The notes under the pieces: generated by a model
Databases searched by the model: none
The model's input: the letters and a program-made list of their open reading frames with translations, nothing else
What the model was told of the DNA's origin: nothing
From: Uranotaenia lowii
Taxonomy: Eukaryota; Arthropoda; Insecta; Diptera; Culicidae
Length of the DNA: 64,000 nucleotides
NCBI RefSeq assembly: GCF_029784155.1
Contig: NW_026598411.1
Coordinates: 1 to 64,000, forward strand
Direction of reading: 5' to 3'
Position numbers and translations under genes: made by a program
In this document: one piece after another, positions 36,201 through 48,926 of the stretch
Numbering within the stretch: the first letter of the stretch is position 1
Layout of the letters: each line of letters begins with the position of its first letter

Positions 36201-39200
36201 AACGCTTCTAAAGGCCAGAAATCGCATTTTAAAGTTGTGATCCCAAATTAAGTTCAGAATGCCCGAAAAACGCTTCTAAAGGCCAGAAATCGCATTTTAA
36301 AGTTGTGATCCCAAATTAAGCTCAGAATGCCCGAAAAACGCTTCTAAAGGCCAGAAATCGCATTTTAAAGTTGTGATCCCAAATTAAGCTCAGAATCGCT
36401 AAAAAACGCTTCTAAAGGCCAGAAATCGCATTTTAAAGTTGTGATCCCAAATTAAGCTCAGATTGCCCGAAAAACGCTTCTAAAGGCCAGAAATCGCATT
36501 TTAAAGTTGTGATCCCAATTAAGCTCAGAATGCCCGAAAAACGCTTCTAAAGGCCAGAAATCGCATTTTAAAGTTGTGATCCCAAATTAAGCTGAGAATG
36601 CCCGAAAAACGCTTCTAAAGGCCAGAAATCGCATTTTAAAGTTGTGATCCCAAATTAAGCTCAGAATGCCCGAAAAACGCTTCTAAAGGCCAGAAATCGC
36701 ATTTTAAAGTTGTGATCCCAAATTAAGCTCAGAATGCCCGAAAAACGCTTCTAAAGGCCAGAAATCGCATTTTAAAGTTGTGATCCCAAATTAAGCTCAG
36801 AATGCCCGAAAAACGCTTCTAAAGGCCAGAAATCGCATTTTAAAGTTGTGATCCCAAATTAAGCTCAGAATCGCTAAAAAACGCTTCTAAAGGCCAGAAA
36901 TCGCATTTTAAAGTTGTGATCCCAAATTAAGCTCAGAATGCCCGAAAAACGCTTCTAAAGGCCAGAAATCGCATTTTAAAGTTGTGATCCCAAATTAAGC
37001 TCAGAATGCCCGAAAAACGCTTCTAAAGGCCAGAAATCGCATTTTAAAGTTGTGATCCCAAATTAAGCTCAGAATGCCCGAAAAACGCTTCTAAAGGCCA
37101 GAAATCGCATTTTAAAGTTGTGATCCCAAATTAAGCTCAGAATCGCTAAAAAACGCTTCTAAAGGCCAGAAATCGCATTTTAAAGTTGTGATCCCAAATT
37201 AAGCTCAGAATGCCCGAAAAACGCTTCTAAAGGCCAGAAATCGCATTTTAAAGTTGTGATCCCAAATTAAGCTCAGAATGCCCGAAAAACGCTTCTGAAG
37301 CCCAGAAATCGCATTTTAAAGTTGTGATCCCAAATTAAGCTCAGAATGCCCGAAAAACGCTTCTAAAGGCCAGAAATCGCATTTTAAAGTTGTGATCCCA
37401 AATTAAGCTCAGAATGCCCGAAAAACGCTTCTAAAGGCCAGAAATCGCATTTTAAAGTTGTGATCCCAAATTAAGCTCAGAATGCCCGAAAAACGCTTCT
37501 AAAGGCCAGAAATCGCATTTTAAAGTTGTGATCCCAAATTAAGCTCAGAATCGCTAAAAAACGCTTCTAAAGGCCAGAAATCGCATTTTAAAGTTGTGAT
37601 CCCAAATTAAGCTCAGAATGCCCGAAAAACGCTTCTAAAGGCCAGAAATCGCATTTTAAAGTTGTGATCCCAAATTAAGCTCAGAATGCCCGAAAAACGC
37701 TTCTGAAGCCCAGAAATCGCATTTTAAAGTTGTGATCCCAAATTAAGCTCAGAATGCCCGAAAAACGCTTCTAAAGGCCAGAAATCGCATTTTAATGTTG
37801 TGATCCCAAATTAAGCTCAGAATCGCTAAAAAACGCTTCTAAAGGCCAGAAATCGCATTTGAAAGTTGTGATCCCAAATTAAGCTCAGAATGCCCGAAAA
37901 ACGCTTCTAAAGGCCAGAAATCGCATTTTAAAGTTGTGATCCCAAATTAAGCTCAGAATGCCCGAAAAACGCTTCTGAAGCCCAGAAATCGCATTTTAAA
38001 GTTGTGATCCCAAATTAAGCTCAGAATGCCCGAAAAACGCTTCTAAAGGCCAGAAATCGCATTTTAAAGTTGTGATCCCAAATTAAGCTCAGAATGCCCG
38101 AAAAACGCTTCTAAAGGCCAGAAATCGCATTTTAAAGTTGTGATCCCAAATTAAGCTCAGAATCGCTAAAAAACGCTTCTAAAGGCCATAAATCGCATTT
38201 TAAAGTTGTGATCCCAAATTAAGCTCAGAATGCCCGAAAAACGCTTCTAAAGGCCAGAAATCGCATTTTTAAGTTGTGATCCCAAATTAAGCTCAGAATC
38301 GCTAAAAAACGCTTCTAAAGGCCAGAAATCGCATTTTAAAGTTGTGATCCCAAATTAAGCTCAGAATGCCCGAAAAACGCTTCTAAAGGCCAGAAATCGC
38401 ATTTTAAAGTTGTGATCCCAAATTAAGCTCAGAATGCCCGAAAAACGCTTCTGAAGCCCAGAAATCGCATTTTAAAGTTGTGATCCCAAATTAAGCTCAG
38501 AATGCCCGAAAAACGCTTCTAAAGGCCAGAAATCGCATTTTAAAGTTGTGATCCCAAATTAAGCTCAGAATCGCTAAAAAACGCTTCTAAAGGCCAGAAA
38601 TCGCATTTTAAAGTTGTGATCCCAAATTAAGCTCAGAATCGCTAAAAAACGCTTCTAAAGGCCAGAAATCGCATTTTAAAGTTGTGATCCCAAATTAAGC
38701 TCAGAATACCCGAAAAACGCTTCTAAAGGCCAGAAATCGCATTTTAAAGTTGTGATCCCAAATTAAGCTCAGAATCGCTAAAAAACGCTTCTAAAGGCCA
38801 GAAATCGCATTTTAAAGTTGTGATCCCAAATTAAGCTCAGAATGCCCGAAAAACGCTTCTAAAGGCCAGAAATCGCATTTTAAAGTTGTGATCCCAAATT
38901 AAGCTCAGAATGCCCGAAAAACGCTTCTAAAGGCCAGAAATCGCATTTTAAAGTTGTGATCCCAAATTAAGCTCAGAATGCCCGAAAAACGCTTCTGAAG
39001 CCCAGAAATCGCATTTTAAAGTTGTGATCCCAAATTAAGCTCAGAATGCCCGAAAAACGCTTCTAAAGGCCATAAATCGCATTTTAAAGTTGTGATCCCA
39101 AATTAAGCTCAGAATCGCTAAAAAACGCTTCTAAAGGCCAGAAATCGCATTTTAAAGTTGTGATCCCAAATTAAGCTCAGAATGCCCGAAAAACGCTTCT

Positions 39201-42200
39201 AAAGGCCAGAAATCGCATTTTAAAGTTGTGATCCCAAATTAAGCTCAGAATGCCCGAAAAACGCTTCTAAAGACCAGAAATCGCATTTTAAAGTTGTGAT
39301 CCCAAATTAAGCTCAGAATCGCTAAAAAACGCTTCTAAAGGCCAGAAATCGCATTTTAAAGTTGTGATCCCAAATTAAGCTCAGAATCGCTAAAAAACGC
39401 TTCTAAAGGCCAGAAATCGCATTTGAAAGTTGTGATCCCAAATTAAGCTCAGTATGCCCGAAAAACGCTTCTAAAGGCCAGAAATCGCATTTTAAAGTTG
39501 TGATCCCAAATTAAGCTCAGAATGCCCGAAAAACGCTTCTAAAGGCCAGAAATCGCATTTTAAAGTTGTGATCCCAAATTAAGCTCAGAATGCCCGAAAA
39601 ACGCTTCTAAAGGCCAGAAATCGCATTTTAAAGTTGTGATCCCAAATTAAGCTCAGAATCGCTAAAAAACGCTTCTAAAGGCCAGAAATCGCATTTTAAA
39701 GTTGTGATCCCAAATTAAGCTCAGAATCGCTAAAAAACGCTTCTAAAGGCCAGAAATCGCATTTTAAAGTTGTGATCCCAAATTAAGCTCAGAATGCCCG
39801 AAAAACGCTTCTGAAGCCCAGAAATCGCATTTTAAAGTTGTGATCCCAAATTAAGCTCAGAATGCCCGAAAAACGCTTCTAAAGGCCAGAAATCGCATTT
39901 TAAAGTTGTGATCCCAAATTAAGCTCAGAATCGCTAAAAAACGCTTCTAAAGGCCAGAAATCGCATTTTAAAGTTGTGATCCCAAATTAAGCTCAGAATC
40001 GCTAAAAAACGCTTCTAAAGGCCAGAAATCGCATTTTAAAGTTGTGATCCCAAATTAAGCTCAGAATACCCGAAAAACGCTTCTAAAGGCCAGAAATCGC
40101 ATTTTAAAGTTGTGATCCCAAATTAAGCTCAGAATCGCTAAAAAACGCTTCTAAAGGCCAGAAATCGCATTTTAAAGTTGTGATCCCAAATTAAGCTCAG
40201 AATGCCCGAAAAACGCTTCTAAAGGCCAGAAATCGCATTTTAAAGTTGTGATCCCAAATTAAGCTCAGAATCGCTAAAAAACGCTTCTAAAGGCCAGAAA
40301 TCGCATTTGAAAGTTGTGATCCCAAATTAAGCTCAGAATCGCTAAAAAACGCTTCTAAAGGCCAGAAATCGCATTTTAAAGTTGTGAGCCCAAATTAAGC
40401 TCAGAATGCGCGAAAAACGCTTCTAAAGGCCAGAAATCGCATTTTAAAGTTGTGATCCCAAATTAAGCTCAGAATGCCCGAAAAACGCTTCTAAAGGCCA
40501 GAAATCGCATTTTAAAGTTGTGATCCCAAATTAAGCTCAGAATGCCCGAAAAACGCTTCTGAAGCCCAGAAATCGCATTTTAAAGTTGTGATCCCAAATT
40601 AAGCTCAGAATGCCCGAAAAACGCTTCTAAAGGCCAGAAATCGCATTTTATAGTTGTGATCCCAAATTAAGCTCAGAATGCCCGAAAAACGCTTCTAAAG
40701 GCCAGAAATCGCATTTTAAAGTTGTGATCCCAAATTAAGCTCAGAATCGCTAAAAAACGCTTCTAAAGGCCAGAAATCGCATTTTAAAGTTGTGATCCCT
40801 AATTAAGCTCAGAATCGCTAAAAAACGCTTCTAAAGGCCAGAAATCGCATTTTAAAGTTGTGATCCCAAATTAAGCTCAGAATCGCTAAAAAACGCTTCT
40901 AAAGGCCAGAAATCGCATTTTAAAGTTGTGATCCCAAATTAAGCTCAGAATGCCCGAAAAACGCTTCTAAAGGCCAGAAATCGCATTTTAAAGTTGTGAT
41001 CCCAAATTAAGCTCAGAATGCCCGAAAAACGCTTCTAAAGGCCAGAAATCGCATTTTAAAGTTGTGATCCCAAATTAAGCTCAGAATCGCTAAAAAACGC
41101 TTCTAAAGGCCAGAAATCGCATTTTAAAGTTGTGATCCCAAATTAAGCTCAGAATCGCTAAAAAACGCTTCTAAAGGCCAGAAATCGCATTTTAAAGTTG
41201 TGATCCCAAATTAAGCTCAGAATCGCTAAAAAACGCTTCTAAAGGCCAGAAATCGCATTTTAAAGTTGTGATCCCAAATTAAGCTCAGAATGCCCGAAAA
41301 ACGCTTCTAAAGGCCAGAAATCGCATTTTAAAGTTGTGATCCCAAATTAAGCTCAGAATGCCCGAAAAACGCTTCTGAAGCCCAGAAATCGCATTTTAAA
41401 GTTGTGATCCCAAATTAAGCTCAGAATGCCCGAAAAACGCTTCTAAAGGCCATAAATCGCATTTTAAAGTTGTGATCCCAAATTAAGCTCAGAATCGCTA
41501 AAAAACGCTTCTAAAGGCCATAAATCGCATTTTAAAGTTGTGATCCCAAATTAAGCTCAGAATGCCCGAAAAACGCTTCTAAAGGCCAGAAATCGCATTT
41601 TAAAGTTGTGATCCCAAATTAAGCTCAGAATCGCTAAAAAACGCTTCTAAAGGCCAGAAATCGCATTTTAAAGTTGTGATCCCAAATTAAGCTCAGAATG
41701 CCCGAAAAACGCTTCTAAAGGCCAGAAATCGCATTTTAAAGTTGTGATCCCAAATTAAGCTCAGAATGCCCGAAAAACGCTTCTAAAGGCCAGAAATCGC
41801 ATTTTAAAGTTGTGATCCCAAATTAAGCTCAGAATGCCCGAAAAACGCTTCTGAAGCCCAGAAATCGCATTTTAAAGTTGTGATCCCAAATTAAGCTCAG
41901 AATGCCCGAAAAACGCTTCTAAAGGCCATAAATCGCATTTTAAAGTTGTGATCCCAAATTAAGCTCAGAATCGCTAAAAAACGCTTCTAAAGGCCAGAAA
42001 TCGCATTTTAAAGTTGTGATCCCAAATTAAGCTCAGAATCGCTAAAAAACGCTTCTAAAGGCCATAAATCGCATTTTAAAGTTGTGATCCCAAATTAAGC
42101 TCAGAATCGCTAAAAAACGCTTCTAAAGGCCATAAATCGCATTTTAAAGTTGTGATCCCAAATTAAGCTCAGAATGCCCGAAAAACGCTTCTAAAGGCCA

Positions 42201-42300
42201 GATATCGCATTTTAAAGTTGTGATCCCAAATTAAGCTCAGAATCGCTAAAAAACGCTTCTAAAGGCCAGAAATCGCATTTTAAAGTTGTGATCCCAAATT
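30230..42300 (+). repeat. Satellite domain 2, second copy
   Basis: CTGAAGCCC and CCATAAATCG return (30701, 31789, 32266, 33830, 37295, 37703, 37975, 38451, 38997, 39811, 40559, 41374, 41850). The rare marks of the first copy reappear in order: CCCAATTAAG near 36,107 and 36,511, AAGCTGAG, AAGTTCAG and CAGATTGCCC between, then AAGACCAG 39270, GTGAGCCC 40384 and GTGATCCCT about 40,792. Offsets from the first copy vary between 16.65 and 17.54 kb by near-whole monomers, showing gains and losses after or during duplication. Confidence 0.8.
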
Positions 42301-42860
42301 AAGCTCAGAATGCCCGAAAAACGCTTCTAAAGGCCAGAAATCGCATTTTAAAGTTGTGATCCCAAATTAAGCTCAGAATGCCCGAAAAACGCTTCTAAAG
42401 GCCAGAAATCGCATTTGAAAGTTGTGATCCCAAATTAAGCTCAGAATGCCCGAAAAACGCTTCTAAAGGCCAGAAATCGCATTTTAAAGTTGTGATCCCA
42501 AATTAAGCTCAGAATGCCCGAAAAACGCTTCTAAAGGCCAGAAATCGCATTTTAAAGTTGTGATCCCAAATTAAGCTCAGAATGCCCGAAAAACGCTTCT
42601 AAAGGCCAGAAATCGCATTTTAAAGTTGTGATCCCAAATTAAGCTCAGAATCGCTAAAAAACGCTTCTAAAGGCCAGAAATCGCATTTTAAAGTTGTGAT
42701 CCCAAATTAAGCTCAGAATCGCTAAAAAACGCTTCTAAAGGCCAGAAATCGCATTTTAAAGTTGTGATCCCAAATTAAGCTCAGAATGCCCGAAAAACGC
42801 TTCTAAAGGCCAGAAATCGCATTTTAAAGTTGTGATCCCAAATTAAGCTCAAAATGCCCG

Positions 42861-45800
42861 AAAAACGCTTCTAAAGGCCAGAAATCGCATTTTAAAGTTG
42901 TGATCCCAAATTAAGCTCAGAATGCCCGAAAAACGCTTCTAAAGGCCAGAAATCGCATTTTAAAGTTGTGATCCCAAATTAAGCTCAGAATGCCCGAAAA
43001 ACGCTTCTAAAGGCCAGAAATCGCATTTTAAAGTTGTGATCCCAAATTAAGCTCAGAATGCCCGAAAAACGCTTCTAAAGGCCAGAAATCGCATTTGAAA
43101 GTTGTGATCCCAAATTAAGCTCAGAATGCCCGAAAAACGCTTCTAAAGGCCAGAAATCGCATTTTAAAGTTGTGATCCCAAATTAAGCTCAGAATGCCCG
43201 AAAAACGCTTCTAAAGGCCAGAAATCGCATTTTAAAGTTGTGATCCCAAATTAAGCTCAGAATCGCTAAAAAACGCTTCTAAAGGCCAGAAATCGCATTT
43301 TAAAGTTGTGATCCCAAATTAAGCTCAGAATCGCTAAAAAACGCTTCTAAAGGCCAGAAATCGCATTTTAAAGTTGTGATCCCAAATTAAGCTCAGAATC
43401 GCTAAAAAACGCTTCTAAAGGCCAGAAATCGCATTTTAAAGTTGTGATCCCAAATTAAGCTCAGAATGGCCGAAAAACGCTTCTAAAGGCCAGAAATCGC
43501 ATTTTAAAGTTGTGATCCCAAATTAAGCTCAGAATGCCCGAAAAACGCTTCTAAAGGCCAGAAATCGCATTTTAAAGTTGTGATCCCAAATTAAGCTCAG
43601 AATGCCCGAAAAACGCTTCTAAAGGCCAGAAATCGCATTTTAAAGTTGTGATCCCAAATTAAGCTCAAAATGCCCGAAAAACGCTTCTAAAGGCCAGAAA
43701 TCGCATTTTAAAGGTGTGATCCCAAATTAAGCTCAGAATGCCCGAAAAACGCTTCTAAAGGCCAGAAATCGCATTTTAAAGTTGTGATCCCAAATTAAGC
43801 TCAGAATGCCCGAAAAACGCTTCTAAAGGCCAGAAATCGCATTTTAAAGTTGTGATCCCAAATTAAGCTCAAAGTGCCCGAAAAACGCTTCTAAAGGCCA
43901 GAAATCGCATTTTAAAGTTGTGATCCCAAATTAAGCTCAGAATGCCCGAAAAACGCTTCTAAAGGCCAGAAATCGCATTTTAAAGTTGTGATCCCAAATT
44001 AAGCTCAGAATGCCCGAAAAACGCTTCTAAAGGCCAGAAATCGCATTTTAAAGTTGTGATCCCAAATTAAGCTCAGAATGCCCGAAAAACGCTTCTAAAG
44101 GCCAGAAATCGCATTTTAAAGTTGTGATCCCAAATTAAGCTCAAAATGCCCGAAAAACGCTTCTAAAGGCCAGAAATCGCATTTTAAAGGTGTGATCCCA
44201 AATTAAGCTCAGAATGCCCGAAAAACGCTTCTAAAGGCCAGAAATCGCATTTTAAAGTTGTGATCCCAAATTAAGCTCAGAATGCCCGAAAAACGCTTCT
44301 AAAGGCCAGAAATCGCATTTTAAAGTTGTGATCCCAAATTAAGCTCAGAATGCCCGAAAAACGCTTCTAAAGCCCAGAAATCGCATTTTAAAGTTGTGAT
44401 CCCAAATTAAGCTCAGAATGCCCGAAAAACGCTTCTAAAGGCCAGAAATCGCATTTTAAAGTTGTGATCCCAAATTAAGCTCAGAATGCCCGAAAAACGC
44501 TTCTAAAGGCCAGATATCGCATTTTAAAGTTGTGATCCCAAATTAAGCTCAGAATGCCCGAAAAACGCTTCTAAAGGCCAGAAATCGCATTTTAAAGTTG
44601 TGATCCCAAATTAAGCTCAAAATGCCCGAAAAACGCTTCTAAAGGCCAGAAATCGCATTTTAAAGTTGTGATCCCAAATTAAGCTCAAAATGCCCGAAAA
44701 ATGCTTCTAAAGGCCAGAAATCGCATTTTAAAGTTGTGATCCCAAATTCAGCTCAGAATGCCCGAAAAACGCTTCTAAAGGCCAGAAATCGCATTTTAAA
44801 GTTTTGATCCCAAATTAAGCTCAGAATCGCTAAAAAACGCTTCTAAAGGCCAGAAATCGCATTTTAAAGTTGTGATCCCAAATTAAGCTCAGAATGCCCG
44901 AAAAACGCTTCTAAAGGCCAGAAATCGCATTTTAAAGTTGTGATCCCAAATTAAGCTCAGAATGCCCGAAAAACGCTTCTAAAGGCCAGAAATCGCATTT
45001 TAAAGTTGTGATCCCAAATTAAGCTCAGAATCGCTAAAAAACGCTTCTAAAGGCCAGAAATCGCATTTTAAAGTTGTGATCCCAAATTAAGCTCAAAATG
45101 CCCGAAAAATGCTTCTAAAGGCCAGAAATCGCATTTTAAAGTTGTGATCCCAAATTCAGCTCAGAATGCCCGAAAAACGCTTCTAAAGGCCAGAAATCGC
45201 ATTTTAAAGTTTTGATCCCAAATTAAGCTCAGAATCGCTAAAAAACGCTTCTAAAGGCCAGAAATCGCATTTTAAAGTTGTGATCCCAAATTAAGCTCAG
45301 AATGCCCGAAAAACGCTTCTAAAGGCCAGAAATCGCATTTTAAAGTTGTGATCCCAAATTAAGCTCAGAATGCCCGAAAAACGCTTCTAAAGGCCAGAAA
45401 TCGCATTTTAAAGTTGTGATCCCAAATTAAGCTCAGAATGCCCGAAAAACGCTTCTAAAGGCCAGAAATCGCATTTGAAAGTTGTGATCCCAAATTAAGC
45501 TCAGAATGCCCGAAAAACGCTTCTAAAGGCCAGAAATCGCATTTTAAAGTTGTGATCCCAAATTAAGCTCAGAATGCCCGAAAAACGCTTCTAAAGGCCA
45601 GAAATCGCATTTTAAAGTTGTGATCCCAAATTAAGCTCAGAATCGCTAAAAAACGCTTCTAAAGGCCAGAAATCGCATTTTAAAGTTGTGATCCCAAATT
45701 AAGCTCAGAATCGCTAAAAAACGCTTCTAAAGGCCAGAAATCGCATTTTAAAGTTGTGATCCCAAATTAAGCTCAGAATCGCTAAAAAACGCTTCTAAAG

Positions 45801-47475
45801 GCCAGAAATCGCATTTTAAAGTTGTGATCCCAAATTAAGCTCAGAATGGCCGAAAAACGCTTCTAAAGGCCAGAAATCGCATTTTAAAGTTGTGATCCCA
45901 AATTAAGCTCAGAATGCCCGAAAAACGCTTCTAAAGGCCAGAAATCGCATTTTAAAGTTGTGATCCCAAATTAAGCTCAGAATGCCCGAAAAACGCTTCT
46001 AAAGGCCAGAAATCGCATTTTAAAGTTGTGATCCCAAATTAAGCTCAAAATGCCCGAAAAACGCTTCTAAAGGCCAGAAATCGCATTTTAAAGGTGTGAT
46101 CCCAAATTAAGCTCAGAATGCCCGAAAAACGCTTCTAAAGGCCAGAAATCGCATTTTAAAGTTGTGATCCCAAATTAAGCTCAGAATGCCCGAAAAACGC
46201 TTCTAAAGGCCAGAAATCGCATTTTAAAGTTGTGATCCCAAATTAAGCTCAAAGTGCCCGAAAAACGCTTCTAAAGGCCAGAAATCGCATTTTAAAGTTG
46301 TGATCCCAAATTAAGCTCAGAATGGCCGAAAAACGCTTCTAAAGGCCAGAAATCGCATTTTAAAGTTGTGATCCCAAATTAAGCTCAGAATGCCCGAAAA
46401 ACGCTTCTAAAGGCCAGAAATCGCATTTTAAAGTTGTGATCCCAAATTAAGCTCAGAATGCCCGAAAAACGCTTCTAAAGGCCAGAAATCGCATTTTAAA
46501 GTTGTGATCCCAAATTAAGCTCAAAATGCCCGAAAAACGCTTCTAAAGGCCAGAAATCGCATTTTAAAGGTGTGATCCCAAATTAAGCTCAGAATGCCCG
46601 AAAAACGCTTCTAAAGGCCAGAAATCGCATTTTAAAGTTGTGATCCCAAATTAAGCTCAGAATGCCCGAAAAACGCTTCTAAAGGCCAGAAATCGCATTT
46701 TAAAGTTGTGATCCCAAATTAAGCTCAGAATGCCCGAAAAACGCTTCTAAAGCCCAGAAATCGCATTTTAAAGTTGTGATCCCAAATTAAGCTCAGAATG
46801 CCCGAAAAACGCTTCTAAAGGCCAGAAATCGCATTTTAAAGTTGTGATCCCAAATTAAGCTCAGAATGCCCGAAAAACGCTTCTAAAGGCCAGATATCGC
46901 ATTTTAAAGTTGTGATCCCAAATTAAGCTCAGAATGCCCGAAAAACGCTTCTAAAGGCCAGAAATCGCATTTTAAAGTTGTGATCCCAAATTAAGCTCAA
47001 AATGCCCGAAAAACGCTTCTAAAGGCCAGAAATCGCATTTTAAAGTTGTGATCCCAAATTAAGCTCAAAATGCCCGAAAAATGCTTCTAAAGGCCAGAAA
47101 TCGCATTTTAAAGTTGTGATCCCAAATTCAGCTCAGAATGCCCGAAAAACGCTTCTAAAGGCCAGAAATCGCATTTTAAAGTTTTGATCCCAAATTAAGC
47201 TCAGAATCGCTAAAAAACGCTTCTAAAGGCCAGAAATCGCATTTTAAAGTTGTGATCCCAAATTAAGCTCAGAATGCCCGAAAAACGCTTCTAAAGGCCA
47301 GAAATCGCATTTTAAAGTTGTGATCCCAAATTAAGCTCAGAATGCCCGAAAAACGCTTCTAAAGGCCAGAAATCGCATTTTAAAGTTGTGATCCCAAATT
47401 AAGCTCAGAATCGCTAAAAAACGCTTCTAAAGGCCAGAAATCGCATTTTAAAGTTGTGATCCCAAATTAAGCTCA
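42861..47475 (+). repeat. 2,380-bp tandem duplication (35 monomers)
   Basis: Positions 42,861-45,095 match 45,241-47,475 base for base over 2,235 bp at an offset of exactly 2,380 bp. The one difference I found is TGCCCG at 43,942 against TGGCCG at 46,322. Shared marks include ATTTGAAAG (43091/45471), AAGGTGTGAT (43711/46091), CTCAAAGTG, AAGCCCAG, CAGATATCGC (44511/46891) and AAATGCTTC. Between the copies, the AAATGCTTC, TTCAGCTC, GTTTTGATCC trio is repeated once more 408 bp after its first occurrence, which may mark the exchange junction. Confidence 0.93.
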
Positions 47476-48926
47476 GAATCGCTAAAAAACGCTTCTAAAG
47501 GCCAGAAATCGCATTTTAAAGTTGTGATCCCAAATTAAGCTCAGAATGGCCGAAAAACGCTTCTAAGGCCAGAAATCGCATTTTAAAGTTGTGATCCCAA
47601 ATTAAGCTCAGAATGCCCGAAAAACGCTTCTAAAGGCCAGAAATCGCATTTTAAAGTTGTGATCCCAAATTAAGCTCAGAATGCCCGAAAAACGCTTCTA
47701 AAGGCCAGAAATCGCATTTTAAAGTTGTGATCCCAAATTAAGCTCAAAATGCCCGAAAAACGCTTCTAAAGGCCAGAAATCGCATTTTAAAGTTGTGATC
47801 CCAAATTAAGCTCAGAATGCCCGAAAAACGCTTCTAAAGGCCAGAAATCGCATTTTAAAGTTGTGATCCCAAATTAAGCTCAGAATGCCCGAAAAACGCT
47901 TCTAAAGGCCAGAAATCGCATTTTAAAGTTGTGATCCCAAATTAAGCTCAAAGTGCCCGAAAAACGCTTCTAAAGGCCAGAAATCGCATTTTAAAGTTGT
48001 GATCCCAAATTAAGCTCAGAATGCCCGAAAAACGCTTCTAAAGGCCAGATATCGCATTTTAAAGTTGTGATCCCAAATTAAGCTCAGAATGCCCGAAAAA
48101 CGCTTCTAAAGGCCAGAAATCGCATTTTAAAGTTGTGATCCCAAATTAAGCTCAGAATCGCTAAAAAACGCTTCTAAAGGCCAGAAATCGCATTTTAAAG
48201 TTGTGATCCCAAATTAAGCTCAGAATCGCTAAAAAACGCTTCTAAAGGCCAGAAATCGCATTTTAAAGTTGTGATCCCAAATTAAGCTCAGAATCGCTAA
48301 AAAACGCTTCTAAAGGCCAGAAATCGCATTTTAAAGTTGTGATCCCAAATTAAGCTCAGAATGCCCGAAAAACGCTTCTAAAGGCCAGAAATCGCATTTT
48401 AAAGTTGTGATCCCAAATTAAGCTCAGAATGCCCGAAAAACGCTTCTAAAGGCCAGAAATCGCATTTTAAAGTTGTGATCCCAAATTAAGCTCAGAATCG
48501 CTAAAAAACGCTTCTAAAGGCCAGAAATCGCATTTTAAAGTTGTGATCCCAAATTAAGCTCAGAATCGCTAAAAAACGCTTCTAAAGGTCAGAAATCGCA
48601 TTTTAAAGTTGTGATCCCAAATTAAGCTCAGAATGGCCGAAAAACGCTTCTAAAGGCCAGAAATCGCATTTTAAAGTTGTGATCCCAAATTAAGCTCAGA
48701 ATGCCCGAAAAACGCTTCTAAAGGCCAGAAATCGCATTTTAAAGTTGTGATCCCAAATTAAGCTCAGAATGCCCGAAAAACGCTTCTAAAGGCCAGAAAT
48801 CGCATTTTAAAGTTGTGATCCCAAATTAAGCTCAAAATGCCCGAAAAACGCTTCTAAAGGCCAGAAATCGCATTTTAAAGTTGTGATCCCAAATTAAGCT
48901 CAGAATGCCCGAAAAACGCTTCTAAA

